Shown here: in pieces, positions 45,067-54,166 of the stretch
Layout: the number at the start of each line of letters is the position of its first letter
How positions within the stretch are numbered: position 1 is the stretch's first letter
Assembly (NCBI GenBank): GCA_049651845.1
Contig: JBASCW010000052.1
Span: 34,257-98,256, forward strand
DNA: 64,000 bases
Reading direction: 5' to 3'
Origin: RBG-16-66-20 sp049651845
Lineage (GTDB): Bacteria > Pseudomonadota > Gammaproteobacteria > Burkholderiales > SG8-39
Notes under the pieces: model-generated
The model's input: only the letters and a program-made list of their open reading frames with translations
What the model was told of the DNA's origin: nothing
Databases searched by the model: none
Position numbers and translations under genes: made by a program

Positions 45067-46029
45067 ATGGAACTTCGCAAACTGCTTGCGCTCGCCTTGG
45101 CGTGCGCGATTGGCAGCGCCGCCCAGGCGCAGAGCTGGCCGCAGAAGCCGGTCAAGTTCATCGTGCCGTTCCCGCCCGGCGGCGCCACCGACATCTCGGC
45201 GCGCATGATCGGCCAGAAGCTGGGCGATATGTGGGGCCAGACGGTGGTCATCGAGAACCGCGGCGGTGCGGGCGGCGGCGTGGGCGCGGCCGAGGCGGCG
45301 AAGGCGGCGCCCGACGGCTATACGCTGTTCTTTCCCTCGGGTTCGGTGGTGACCGCGAACCAGCACATCTACGCCAAGATGAGCTACAACCCCGAGAAGG
45401 ATTTCGTGCCCGTCACGAAAGCGGTCTCGGGCCCGCAAGTGCTCGTGGTGCCGGCCAATTCGCCGTACAAGAGCGTGAAGGAACTCATCGGCGCAGCGAA
45501 GGCGCAGCCGGGCAAGTTCACTTTTGGCCACGCTGGCATCGGCTCGCAGACGCACCTCGCGGCAGAGAACTTCGTGAATGCCGCCGCGATCGACGCGGTG
45601 CAGGTGCCCTACAAGGGCGAGGGTCCGGCGCTGGTGGGCCTCGTGGGAGGGGACACCACCTTCGCGGTGACCAACGTCGCAGCGGCGATCGGCTACATCC
45701 AGTCCGGCCGCCTGCGCGCGCTCGGCGTGACCAGCAAGGCCGAGTTCCCGCAGCTGCCCGGCGTGCCGGCGATCGCGCAAACGCTGCCCGGGTTCGAGAA
45801 CACCGGCTGGTTCGGCATCGTCGCGCCGACGGGGACGCCGAAGGAGATCATCCAGAAGGTCTACGAGGACACCAGGAAGGCGCTCGAGTCCACCGAGCTG
45901 AAGGCGCGGCTGTACGTGCAGGGTCTCGCCCCGGTGGGCAACACGCCCGAGGAAATGGGCCGCGCGATGAAGGAGGAGATTGCGCTCTGGGCGAGGGTGG
46001 TCAAGGAGCGCAAGATCAAGGTGCAATGA
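45067..46029 (+). CDS. Tripartite tricarboxylate transporter receptor, TctC/Bug family
   Basis: 320 aa, signal peptide ending in AQAQ (about residue 22). Bug features: VPFPPGGATDISARM, ENRGGAGGGVGAA, VPYKGEGPALVGLVGGD. No tctA/tctB genes adjoin, so it is an orphan receptor that may share the TctAB channel at 32.5-34.5 kb or act in sensing. It overlaps the fumarase alpha gene by 4 bases, which ties it tightly to this pathway. Confidence 0.92.
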   Translation: MELRKLLALALACAIGSAAQAQSWPQKPVKFIVPFPPGGATDISARMIGQKLGDMWGQTVVIENRGGAGGGVGAAEAAKAAPDGYTLFFPSGSVVTANQHIYAKMSYNPEKDFVPVTKAVSGPQVLVVPANSPYKSVKELIGAAKAQPGKFTFGHAGIGSQTHLAAENFVNAAAIDAVQVPYKGEGPALVGLVGGDTTFAVTNVAAAIGYIQSGRLRALGVTSKAEFPQLPGVPAIAQTLPGFENTGWFGIVAPTGTPKEIIQKVYEDTRKALESTELKARLYVQGLAPVGNTPEEMGRAMKEEIALWARVVKERKIKVQ

Positions 46030-46901
46030 AGGTCGATCTGCAGCAGGTTGAGGAGGCGGCCAAGGAGCTGTACATCCGCGCGCTCAAGCTGCTGCCGCCC
46101 GACATCAAGCAGGGCTTCGGCCGGCTGCAGGCGGGCGAGAGCGACGCGGGCGCGCAGCGCATGCTCGGCACCATGGTGAGGAACATCGCCGTGGCCGAGG
46201 AGCGCGCGAGCCTGCTCTGCCAGGACACCGGTATCCCGATCTACAACGTGCGCATCGGCCGCGGCGTCGAGGTGGACGGCTTCGGCCTGCAGGAGGCGAT
46301 CCGGCGCGGCTGCGCGCGCTCGACGCAGGAATACTCGTTCCGCTCCTCGATCGTGCACCCGACCACGCGCGTCAACGAGCAGACCTCGACCGGGCGCGGC
46401 GTGCCGGTGATCCACCTCGAGTTCACGAAGCAGGAGGATTCCCTGGAAATCGAGATGATCCCCAAGGGCTCGGGCTCGGAGAACAACTCCTGGCTCAGGA
46501 TGGCGATCCCGGCCGAGGGCATCGACGCGATCAAGACCTTCGTGATCGACTGCGTGCTGGAGGCGGGCGGCAAGACCTGCCCGCCGACCATCGTGGGCGT
46601 CGGGGTAGGCGGCACCGCGGACCTGTGCCTGCACCTTGCCAAGCTCGCCGCGACGCGGCCGCTCGGCTCGCACTGCGACGACCCGGAAGGCGCGAAGCTC
46701 GAGGAGGCGCTCACGCCGGCCGTGAACATGCTCGGCGTCGGCCCGCAGGGCCTGGGTGGCGACTCGACCGCCTTCGCGGTGCATGTCGAGACCGCGGCCA
46801 CGCACATCACCATGAACCCGGTGGCGGTGAACATGCAGTGCCATTCGGCGCGCCGCGCGCGGGCGACGTTCCGCCCCGGAGGGATCGAGTATGGTTTCTA
46901 G
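46026..46901 (+). CDS. Class I fumarase-type hydratase, alpha subunit
   Basis: 291 aa, the N-terminal half of iron-sulfur fumarase/L-tartrate dehydratase encoded separately. The cluster cysteines are in LLCQDTGIP, a GSENNSWLRM segment is typical, then GKTCPPTIVGVGVGGTAD and NMQCHSARR. Two-subunit members act as fumarase, tartrate dehydratase or mesaconase; the sequence alone does not decide. ATG in an ATGA overlap with the Bug receptor. The beta subunit is separated from it by a chalcone-isomerase-like gene. Confidence 0.92.
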   Translation: MKVDLQQVEEAAKELYIRALKLLPPDIKQGFGRLQAGESDAGAQRMLGTMVRNIAVAEERASLLCQDTGIPIYNVRIGRGVEVDGFGLQEAIRRGCARSTQEYSFRSSIVHPTTRVNEQTSTGRGVPVIHLEFTKQEDSLEIEMIPKGSGSENNSWLRMAIPAEGIDAIKTFVIDCVLEAGGKTCPPTIVGVGVGGTADLCLHLAKLAATRPLGSHCDDPEGAKLEEALTPAVNMLGVGPQGLGGDSTAFAVHVETAATHITMNPVAVNMQCHSARRARATFRPGGIEYGF

Positions 46902-47466
46902 GGCGATTTTTCTTGGCTTTTTTCTGGCAGTCCTTTCCTTTCAGATTCGATCTGCGGAGATCTCCGGAATCAAGATCGAAGAAAAGGAAAAGCTGGCGAA
47001 CACTGAGCTGACGCTCAATGGCGCGGGCCTGCGCAAGCGCGTGTTCTTCCAGGTCTACGTGATCGGCCTGTACCTGCCCGAGAAAAAGGCCGCCGCAGCG
47101 GACGCGATCGCCGCGCCGGGACCCAAGCGCATCGCGATCCACATGCTGCGCGACGTCGACGCGGCGGAATTCGCCGGCGCCCTGACCGACGGCATGAAGC
47201 AGAACCTGAGCGAAGCGGAGATGAAGGCCTTCGAGCCGCGCATCAGGCGCCTGGTCGCGATCATGAGCGAGATGAAAGTCGCGAAGACGGGCATGCGCGT
47301 GACGCTCGACTGGGCGGGCACGGGCACCCAGGTCACGGTCGAGGGCAAGCCGAGCGGCGCGCCGATCGAGGGCGAGGATTTCTACCGCGCGCTGCTGAAG
47401 ATCTGGCTGGGCGAGCGCCCGGTGCAGGACGACCTGAAGAAGGCGCTGCTCGGAGAGAAATCCTGA
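46891..47466 (+). CDS. Chalcone isomerase-like family protein with signal peptide
   Basis: 191 aa. Signal peptide of about 21 residues (FLGFFLAVLSFQIRSA), then a chalcone-isomerase-like fold (GAGLRKRVFFQVYVIGLYLPE, MLRDVDAAEFAGALTDGM). Bacterial members are periplasmic and of unknown function; flavonoid isomerase activity should not be assumed. It overlaps the 3' end of the fumarase alpha gene by 11 bases and stops 2 bases before the beta gene, so it is inserted between two subunits of one enzyme. Confidence 0.85.
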   Translation: MVSRAIFLGFFLAVLSFQIRSAEISGIKIEEKEKLANTELTLNGAGLRKRVFFQVYVIGLYLPEKKAAAADAIAAPGPKRIAIHMLRDVDAAEFAGALTDGMKQNLSEAEMKAFEPRIRRLVAIMSEMKVAKTGMRVTLDWAGTGTQVTVEGKPSGAPIEGEDFYRALLKIWLGERPVQDDLKKALLGEKS

Positions 47467-47468
47467 CC

Positions 47469-48080
47469 GTGGCGCACCACGAGCTGCACCCGCCGATCAC
47501 CGAGGCCCAGGCGCGGGCGCTGCGCGTGAACGATACCGTCACGCTCGAGGGCACGCTCTACGGCATCCGCGACGCGACGCAGATCCACATGTTCGACCGC
47601 GGCCGCAAGACGCGCTTCGACCTTGCCGGCTGCGCCGTCATCCACACCGCTCCCAATGTCGCGAAAGTGCCGGCGAGCGCCGCGCATCCCGCAGGGTATG
47701 CACCGACCTGCATCGGCACCACGACCAGCGACCGCATGGAGCGGTTCACCCGGCCGCTCCTGCAGCAGTGCGGCGTGCGTCTTGTGGTTGGAAAAGGGGG
47801 TCTAAGAGAAACATCGTTAAAAGCATTTTCCGAGTTTGGCGGTGCCTACCTCGCGATCGTCGGCGGCGCGGCCGCGCTCGAGACCACCTGGGTCGAGGCG
47901 ATCGAGGACGTGGACCTGGACGACCTGCACCCGGAGTCGCTGTGGAAGTTCCGCGTGCGCGGCTTCGGCCCGCTGGTGGTGGCGATGGACAGTCACGGCG
48001 GCAGCCTGTATTCGAAGGTGAAGGGCGATGCCGCGCGGCGGCGCGCGCGGGCGCTCGCCAGCCTGGGCGTGAAGTCGTAA
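47469..48080 (+). CDS. Class I fumarase-type hydratase, beta subunit
   Basis: 203 aa, equivalent to the C-terminal part of class I fumarase/TtdB. It shows VIHTAPNVAK, the GTTTSDRM substrate motif and GKGGL, followed by the AIVGGAAALET strand. GTG start. With the alpha subunit it should add water across the double bond of fumarate, mesaconate or a tartrate-type substrate. A GGGGGTCTAAGAG sequence within the gene resembles the repeat at 24.8 kb but encodes the conserved GKGGL and is part of the gene. Confidence 0.9.
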   Translation: MAHHELHPPITEAQARALRVNDTVTLEGTLYGIRDATQIHMFDRGRKTRFDLAGCAVIHTAPNVAKVPASAAHPAGYAPTCIGTTTSDRMERFTRPLLQQCGVRLVVGKGGLRETSLKAFSEFGGAYLAIVGGAAALETTWVEAIEDVDLDDLHPESLWKFRVRGFGPLVVAMDSHGGSLYSKVKGDAARRRARALASLGVKS

Positions 48081-48112
48081 TAGAATTCCCGTACAACAAA
48101 GGAGGAGTCACC

Positions 48113-49063
48113 ATGTCCGTCACTCGCACCGTGTTTGCCTTGCTGCTTGCGCTCGCCGGCAGCGCACAGGCGCAGAACATCTCCATTGCCACCGGTGGCA
48201 CGGGCGGCGTCTACTACCCGCTGGGCGGCGGCCTTGCGGCCGTGCTGTCGAAATATGTGCCGGGCATGCAGGCCACCGCCGAGGTGACCGGCGGCTCGGT
48301 CGCCAACATGCAGTTGATCGGAACCGGCAAGCCCTACATCGCCTTCACGCAGGCCGACGCGGCGATCGACGCGCTCAAGGGCCAGGACAAGTTCGCGGGC
48401 AAGCCGATTCCCGTGCGCACGCTCGCGGTGCTCTACCCGAACCGCATGCACGTGGTCTCGATCGAGGGCACCGGCGTCACCAAGATGGCGGACCTCAAGG
48501 GCAAGCGCGTGTCGACCGGCTCGGGCGGCAGCGCCACCGAAGTGTTCGCGTTCCGCGTCATCGAGGCCGCGGGCCTGGACAAGGACAAGGACATGAAGCG
48601 CGAGCGGCTCGGCGTGGCGGAGTCCGTGAACGCGCTCAAGGACCGCAAGATCGACGCTTTCTTCTGGGTCGGCGGCCTGCCGACGGCGGCGGTGACCGAT
48701 CTGTCGAACTCTCCGGGCGTGAAGATCAAGATGATCGACATCGCGCACCTGGTGCCGGAGATGACCAAGAAGTACGGCAACATCTACATCAAGGACGTGA
48801 TCCCGCAGCGCATATACAAGGGCATGGAGGCCGACAACCAGGCCGCCACGGTGACGAACCTGCTCGCGGTGCACGCGAACATGGACGACAAGCTGGCGTA
48901 TACGATCACCAAGACGCTCTGGGAGCACCGCGTCGACCTGGTGCGCGTGCACGCCGAAGCGGTGAACATCAAGGAGGAGAACCAGAAGGCCGAGGCCTCG
49001 TCGATCCCCTGGCACCCCGGCGCGATCAAGTTCTTCGCGGAGAAGGGCATCAAGATCAAGTAG
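48113..49063 (+). CDS. TAXI-family TRAP transporter solute-binding protein
   Basis: 316 aa. Signal peptide ending in AQAQ (about residue 21), then ISIATGGTGGVYYPLGGGLA, the TAXI signature. GGAGGAG lies 7 bases before the ATG. The longer open frame upstream is a shadow. It delivers ligand to the fused TAXI-TRAP permease encoded after a terminator-like hairpin. Known TAXI ligands include 2-oxoglutarate, glutamate and other dicarboxylates, which suits the fumarase/SDH neighbourhood. Confidence 0.92.
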   Translation: MSVTRTVFALLLALAGSAQAQNISIATGGTGGVYYPLGGGLAAVLSKYVPGMQATAEVTGGSVANMQLIGTGKPYIAFTQADAAIDALKGQDKFAGKPIPVRTLAVLYPNRMHVVSIEGTGVTKMADLKGKRVSTGSGGSATEVFAFRVIEAAGLDKDKDMKRERLGVAESVNALKDRKIDAFFWVGGLPTAAVTDLSNSPGVKIKMIDIAHLVPEMTKKYGNIYIKDVIPQRIYKGMEADNQAATVTNLLAVHANMDDKLAYTITKTLWEHRVDLVRVHAEAVNIKEENQKAEASSIPWHPGAIKFFAEKGIKIK

Positions 49064-49116
49064 GAACAGGGGAACCCAGTTTCCCCCGTGCCCCCCTCCT
49101 GGCGCGCAACGCGCAC

Positions 49117-49145
49117 GCCCCGTCCAGCAAGCTGGCGGGGCTTTT
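49117..49145 (+). terminator. Hairpin with T-run between the TAXI receptor and permease genes
   Basis: GCCCCG-t-CCAGC pairs with GCTGG-CGGGGC across an AA loop (11 bp, one bulged T), followed by TTTT. It lies in the 97-base gap between receptor and permease and probably gives the usual excess of receptor over permease. Confidence 0.7.
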
Positions 49146-49160
49146 CATTTTGAGAGATCG

Positions 49161-51191
49161 ATGAGCGACGACGTCACGCTGCTCCACAAGCCCGCCGCCG
49201 AAGTCAGCGCCGAAGCGCTCGAGCGCGCCGAGGCGATGATCGAGCGCGAAGAAGGCATTCACAACAAGCTCACGGGCTGGCTCGCCGCCTTCGTCGCCAC
49301 GGTGGCGGTCGCGATGTCGCTGTTTCACCTCTACACCGCCTACGGCATCGTGCGCCCGGAGTACCTGCGCTCGACCCACCTCGCCTTCGTGCTGTTCCTG
49401 GTGTTCCTCATCTTTCCGGCGGCCGCGCGCTTCCGGCACCGCGTGATGTGGTGGGACTGGCTGCTGGCGGTCGCCGGGGTCGCGACCACGGTCTACCTGA
49501 TCGCGGGCGGCGACGAATTTTTCGACCGCTCGATCGTGCCGAACGACTGGGACATCGTTTTCGGCATCACGCTCACGCTGCTGATCCTGGAAGCGATGCG
49601 GCGCACCACCGGCTGGATCCTGCCGTTCGTCACCACGTGCTTCCTGCTGTACGCGTTCTTCGGCGAAATCCTGCCGCCGCCCTGGACGCACAAGGACTAC
49701 GAGATCCCGCGTCTGGTGGGCCACATGTACATGACTCTGGAGGGCATCTACGGCACGGCGCTCAGCGTGTCCTCCACGCTGATCATCCTGTTCACGATCT
49801 ACGGCGCCTTCCTGCAGTTCTCCGGCGCCGGCAAGTTCTATATCGACTTCTCCTTCGCCGCCATGGGAGGCAAGCCGACCAGCGCGGGACGCACCGTGAC
49901 GCTTGCGTCGTTCCTTCTGGGCGGTCCGTCGGGATCCGGAGTTGCCACGACTGTCACGCTGGGCGCGGTGGCGTCGCCGATGCTCGCCAAGGTGGGCTAC
50001 AGCAAGGACGAAGCGGGCGGATTGCTCGCCGCGGGTGGCCTCGGGGCGATCATTTCGCCGCCGGTGCTGGGCGCCGCGGCGTTCATCATCGCCGAGTTCC
50101 TCAAGATCTCGTACCTGGACGTCGTCCTCATGGCGACGATCCCGACCTGCCTGTTCTACCTGGCGCTGTTCATCATGGTCGAGATCGACGTGCGCAAGTT
50201 CGGCATGAAGGACGTGCTGTTCGAGCAGGTCGAGTCGGCCTGGAGCCTCACGAGGAAGTATGGCTTTCACTTCCTCTCGCTGGTCTCGATCATCGCCTTC
50301 ATGCTGATGGGCTTCTCGCCGGAGCTCTCGGTGTTCTGGGCGACCGTCGTCGCGTTCGCGACGAGCTTCCTGCACCGGGATTGCGCGCTCGTCTCCTACG
50401 ACGTGTTCCGGGGGAAGACCCCGTTCCTGCGCGGCATCGCCGGCTCGGGCCTGGTCAAGGCCCTGGATGGCGGCTCGCGCGCGGTGCTCAACGTGGCGGC
50501 GACTTGCGCGGGCGCAGGGCTCATCGTAGGGGTCGTCACGCTGACCGGCCTGGGGCTGAAGTTCAGCTCGATCGTGCTCGCCTACGCCGGCAACTCGCTG
50601 CTGCTTACCGCGATCTACACCGCCCTCATCGTCTGGATCGTCGGCCTCGCCGTGCCGGTGACCGCGAGCTACATCATCTGCGCGGTGATCGCCGCGCCGG
50701 CGCTGATCGCGCTCAAGGTGCCGGAATACGCCGCGCACATGTTCATCTTCTACTACGCGGTGCTCTCGGAAGTCTCGCCGCCCACCGCGCTGTCGCCGTT
50801 CGCCGCCGCCGCGATCACGGGCGGCGATCCCTACAAGACCACGCTGCAGTGCTGGAAGTACACGGCGCCCGCGTTCCTGGTGCCATTCATGTTCGTCCTC
50901 GATCCGAGCGGCGTCGGGCTGCTGCTCACGGGCTCGATCAAGACGCTGGGCGATGCCGACTGGGTCGCGATCGCGCAGGTGACGCTCACCGCCGCGATCG
51001 GCATCGCCGCGCTCGCCGGCGGCCTGCAGGGCTGGCTGTTCAAGCGCACCAATGCCCTGGAGCGCATCATGCTGGTGAGCGCCGGCTTCCTGCTGGTCTA
51101 TCCGACGGCTTTGTTCGACGCCATCGGCTTCGGGCTGGTGGCGCTGGTGGTGGTGATGCAACTGCTGCGGCGCTCGCCCGCGCCAGCCTGA
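49161..51191 (+). CDS. TRAP transporter fused permease (TAXI type, DctQM fusion)
   Basis: 676 aa. The N-terminal part (about 35-190) has the small-subunit helices, the rest is the large DctM-like domain with about twelve more. Motifs: FLLGGPSGSGVATTVTLGAVASPML, IISPPVLGAAAFIIAEFL and SEVSPPTALSPFAAAAITGGD. It pairs with the TAXI receptor upstream. It ends 3 bases before the flavoprotein gene, placing uptake and oxidation in one transcript. Confidence 0.93.
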   Translation: MSDDVTLLHKPAAEVSAEALERAEAMIEREEGIHNKLTGWLAAFVATVAVAMSLFHLYTAYGIVRPEYLRSTHLAFVLFLVFLIFPAAARFRHRVMWWDWLLAVAGVATTVYLIAGGDEFFDRSIVPNDWDIVFGITLTLLILEAMRRTTGWILPFVTTCFLLYAFFGEILPPPWTHKDYEIPRLVGHMYMTLEGIYGTALSVSSTLIILFTIYGAFLQFSGAGKFYIDFSFAAMGGKPTSAGRTVTLASFLLGGPSGSGVATTVTLGAVASPMLAKVGYSKDEAGGLLAAGGLGAIISPPVLGAAAFIIAEFLKISYLDVVLMATIPTCLFYLALFIMVEIDVRKFGMKDVLFEQVESAWSLTRKYGFHFLSLVSIIAFMLMGFSPELSVFWATVVAFATSFLHRDCALVSYDVFRGKTPFLRGIAGSGLVKALDGGSRAVLNVAATCAGAGLIVGVVTLTGLGLKFSSIVLAYAGNSLLLTAIYTALIVWIVGLAVPVTASYIICAVIAAPALIALKVPEYAAHMFIFYYAVLSEVSPPTALSPFAAAAITGGDPYKTTLQCWKYTAPAFLVPFMFVLDPSGVGLLLTGSIKTLGDADWVAIAQVTLTAAIGIAALAGGLQGWLFKRTNALERIMLVSAGFLLVYPTALFDAIGFGLVALVVVMQLLRRSPAPA

Positions 51192-51194
51192 GCG

Positions 51195-52913
51195 ATGCGT
51201 GAAGTTTCTACCGACATCCTGATCCTCGGCTCGGGCGGGGCGGGGCTCTTCGCCGCGCTGCATGCGCACAAGGCGGATCCGGCGCTTTCGATCGCCGTCG
51301 CGGTGAAGGGGCTGCTCGGCAAATGCGGCTGCACGCGCATGGTGCAGGGCGGCTACAACGTCGCGCTCGCGAAGGAGGATTCCATCGAGCGCCACTTCAT
51401 GGACACCATCGAGGGCGGCAAGTGGCTGCCCGACCAGGAGCTCGCCTGGAAGCTGGTGACGCTGGCCGTCGAGAGAATCAGGGAACTGGAGAACGAGCTG
51501 GGTTGCTTCTTCGATCGCAACCCCGACGGCACGGTGCACCAGAAGGCCTTCGCCGGGCAGACCTTCGACCGCACGGTGCACAAGGGCGACCTCACCGGCA
51601 TCGAGATCATCAACCGCCTCGCCGAGCAGGTCTGGGCGCGCAGGATCCATCGGCTCGAGGAGTTCAGGGCCATCGAGCTCATCAGGGACAAACCCGGCTC
51701 TGCGATTGCGGGCGTGCTGTTCATCGACATGCGCACGGGGGAATACGTGCTCGCGCGCGCAAGGGCGGTGCTGCTCGCCACTGGCGGCGGACCGACGATG
51801 TACAAGTTCCACACGCCCTCGGGCGACAAGACCTGCGACGGCCTGGCGATGGCGCTGCGCGCGGGCCTGCCGTTGCGCGACATGGAGATGGTGCAGTTCC
51901 ATCCGACCGGCCTTTACGCGGGCACGCACACGCGCATGACGGGCACGGTGCTGGAGGAGGGCCTGCGCGGCGCGGGCGGCTACCTGCTGAACGGCGCCAA
52001 GGAACGCTTCATGCCGAACTACGACCCCAAGGCCGAGCGCGCGACGCGCGACTTCGTCTCGCGCGCGATGTATTCGGAGATGCGCGCCGGCCGGACCAGC
52101 CCGAATGGCGGCCTGTACATCTCGATGGGCCATCTCGGCAGGGACCGCGTCGCGAAGAACTTCAAGGGCATGGTCGAACGCTGCGCCGACTGCGGCTTCG
52201 ACCTCGCGGGCGGCCTGGTGGAGGTGGTCCCTACCGCGCACTACATGATGGGCGGCGTCGAGTTCGCCGCCGACTGCTCCACCGCACTGACGGGACTCTT
52301 CGTCGCGGGCGAAGACGCGGGCGGCGTGCACGGCGCCAATCGCCTGGGCGGCAACGGCGTTGCCAACTCCACGGTGTTCGGCGCGGTCGCCGGCGACACC
52401 ATGGCGGCATGGGTGGGCAAGGAGAGGGGTTTTCGGGAGCCGGACCTGTCCCAGGTAGAGAAGGCGATTTTGGAAAGCGACACGCCGTTCAAGGCAACGC
52501 CATCGCTGCTTGAACCGATCCGCGAGCGGCTCTACGAGCTGATGTGGCAGAAGGTCGGCATCATCCGCGACCAAGCGGGCTTGCGCGCCGCGCTGACGGA
52601 ACTTGGTTCAATCGAAAAGGAACTGCAGGCAAGCGGCATTGGCGACGCGAATCGGGCTTTCAACCTGACCTGGCACGACTGGCTGAACCTGAACAGCCTG
52701 GTGCAGACGAGCCGCGTGATCGCCGAAGCGGCGCTCGCGCGCACCGACTCGCGCGGCGCGCACTTCCGCGAGGATTTTCCCGAGGCCGGGGCCCTGGAGC
52801 AATCGGCCTATACCAGCGCGCGCCTGAAGGACGGCGCATTGAATATCGGTATGAAGCCGGTCGCCTTCACCAGGGTGAGGCCGGGAGAATCGCTGATTGG
52901 CGCGAGTGCGTAG
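51195..52913 (+). CDS. SdhA/FrdA-like FAD-binding flavoprotein
   Basis: 572 aa. The FAD motif GSGGAG is at residues 12-17. Dicarboxylate-site residues appear in HPTGLY, TAHYMMGG and HGANRLGGNG, as in fumarate reductase/succinate dehydrogenase. The His that binds FAD covalently in SdhA (SHT) is replaced: the sequence here reads GCT with C46. FAD is therefore probably non-covalent, as in aspartate oxidase. It is the likely catalytic subunit for the iron-sulfur and anchor subunits encoded at 43.7-45.0 kb. A 188-base gap follows without clear features. Confidence 0.9.
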   Translation: MREVSTDILILGSGGAGLFAALHAHKADPALSIAVAVKGLLGKCGCTRMVQGGYNVALAKEDSIERHFMDTIEGGKWLPDQELAWKLVTLAVERIRELENELGCFFDRNPDGTVHQKAFAGQTFDRTVHKGDLTGIEIINRLAEQVWARRIHRLEEFRAIELIRDKPGSAIAGVLFIDMRTGEYVLARARAVLLATGGGPTMYKFHTPSGDKTCDGLAMALRAGLPLRDMEMVQFHPTGLYAGTHTRMTGTVLEEGLRGAGGYLLNGAKERFMPNYDPKAERATRDFVSRAMYSEMRAGRTSPNGGLYISMGHLGRDRVAKNFKGMVERCADCGFDLAGGLVEVVPTAHYMMGGVEFAADCSTALTGLFVAGEDAGGVHGANRLGGNGVANSTVFGAVAGDTMAAWVGKERGFREPDLSQVEKAILESDTPFKATPSLLEPIRERLYELMWQKVGIIRDQAGLRAALTELGSIEKELQASGIGDANRAFNLTWHDWLNLNSLVQTSRVIAEAALARTDSRGAHFREDFPEAGALEQSAYTSARLKDGALNIGMKPVAFTRVRPGESLIGASA

Positions 52914-53101
52914 AGGCCGGACCCTGGATCTGCCAGCGCCTCCAGCGCGAATCCTCATCTATCACCCCGCACCTGAGATCGCCTGAATCCGCCGGGCGAG
53001 GACGGGCCTCGCCTCAATCTGTCATTGCATCGTCCAGGCCACTGCAAGCGGATGGATTGCCATGCTGGCGCACGGCCGCGGATTTGCGGCAGACTAACAG
53101 C

Positions 53102-54091
53102 GTGGATATCCGCGATGGCTTCGTGGCTGCGGTCGGCAATACGCCGCTGATCCGCCTGCGCCGGGCTTCCGAGCTGACCGGCTGCACCATCCTCGGCAAG
53201 GCGGAGTTCCTCAACCCCGGCGGCTCGGTCAAGGACCGCGCCGCCCTCTACATGATTCTCGACGCGGAGCAGCGCGGCCTGCTCGGGCCGGGCGGCGTGA
53301 TCGTGGAGGGCACGGCGGGCAACACAGGCATCGGCCTCGCGCTGGTCGGCAACGCGCGCGGCTACCGCACCATCATCGTCATCCCGGAGACGCAGAGCCA
53401 GGAGAAGAAGGACATGCTGCGCCTGTGCGGCGCCGAGCTGCGCGAGGTGCCCGCCCTGCCCTACAAGGACCCCGGCAATTACGTGCACGTCTCGGAGCGT
53501 CTGGCGAAGGAGCTGGGTGCGTTCTGGGCGAACCAGTGGGACAACACGGCCAACCGGGATGGCCACGTGCGCAGCACCGGGCCCGAGATCTGGAAGCAGA
53601 CCGGCGGCAAGATCGATGGCTTCATCTGCGCGATCGGAACCGGCGGAACGCTCGCTGGCGTGAGCATCTATCTGAAAAACATGAACAGGAACGTCAAGAC
53701 GGCCGCGGCGGACCCGATGGGCGCGGCGATGTACCACTGGATCAAGCACGGCGAGCTGAAAAGCGAGGGCTCCTCGGTCACCGAGGGCATCGGCCTGGGT
53801 CGCGTCACCCGGAACATCGACGGCGCGCCGCTCGACGATGCCTACCAGATCCCGGATGGCGAAGCGCTTGCGCTGGTCTTTTCCCTGTTGAAGGAGGAAG
53901 GCTTGTGCCTGGGCGGGTCGAGCGGCATCAATGTCGCGGGCGCGATCCGCCTCGCGCGCGATCTCGGCCCCGGGCATACCGTGGTGACGATCCTCGCGGA
54001 TTCCGGAACGCGCTACCAGTCGAAGCTGTTCAATCCGGCGTTCCTGAAATCCAGGGGTCTGCCCTGCCCCGACTGGTTGCGCGGCGCCTAG
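53102..54091 (+). CDS. cysK: Cysteine synthase A-like PLP enzyme
   Basis: 329 aa fold-type II PLP enzyme. The PLP lysine is in GGSVKDRAAL, the substrate loop is EGTAGNTGIG, and the phosphate loop is GTGGTLAG. The length and the PDGEALALVF region fit CysK-like proteins of the group with a distinct C-terminus (LFNPAFLKSRGLPCPDWL). GTG start chosen from the N-terminal motif GFVAAVGNTPLIRL. A second, broken copy of the same subfamily lies at 58.3 kb. Sulfide assimilation or a specialised beta-replacement are both possible. Confidence 0.9.
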   Translation: MDIRDGFVAAVGNTPLIRLRRASELTGCTILGKAEFLNPGGSVKDRAALYMILDAEQRGLLGPGGVIVEGTAGNTGIGLALVGNARGYRTIIVIPETQSQEKKDMLRLCGAELREVPALPYKDPGNYVHVSERLAKELGAFWANQWDNTANRDGHVRSTGPEIWKQTGGKIDGFICAIGTGGTLAGVSIYLKNMNRNVKTAAADPMGAAMYHWIKHGELKSEGSSVTEGIGLGRVTRNIDGAPLDDAYQIPDGEALALVFSLLKEEGLCLGGSSGINVAGAIRLARDLGPGHTVVTILADSGTRYQSKLFNPAFLKSRGLPCPDWLRGA

Positions 54092-54166
54092 GCCATCGCG
54101 GAAGGCGAATGATGGTGCGATTCTAGGCTCGCGTGAAAGCGAAGCTCAGCCTGCTGGCTACGCTAA

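Noticed and set aside
47790..47830. Sequence resembling the GGGGGTCAGAGC repeat of 24.8 kb
   Set aside because: It encodes the conserved GKGGL motif of the fumarase beta subunit, has no inverted partner and differs at several bases.
49056..52574. Very long - strand open frame (1172 codons)
   Set aside because: It is antisense to the TAXI-TRAP permease and the SdhA-like gene, is rich in Arg/His/Asp/Glu and shows no domain; the + strand genes have clear motifs.
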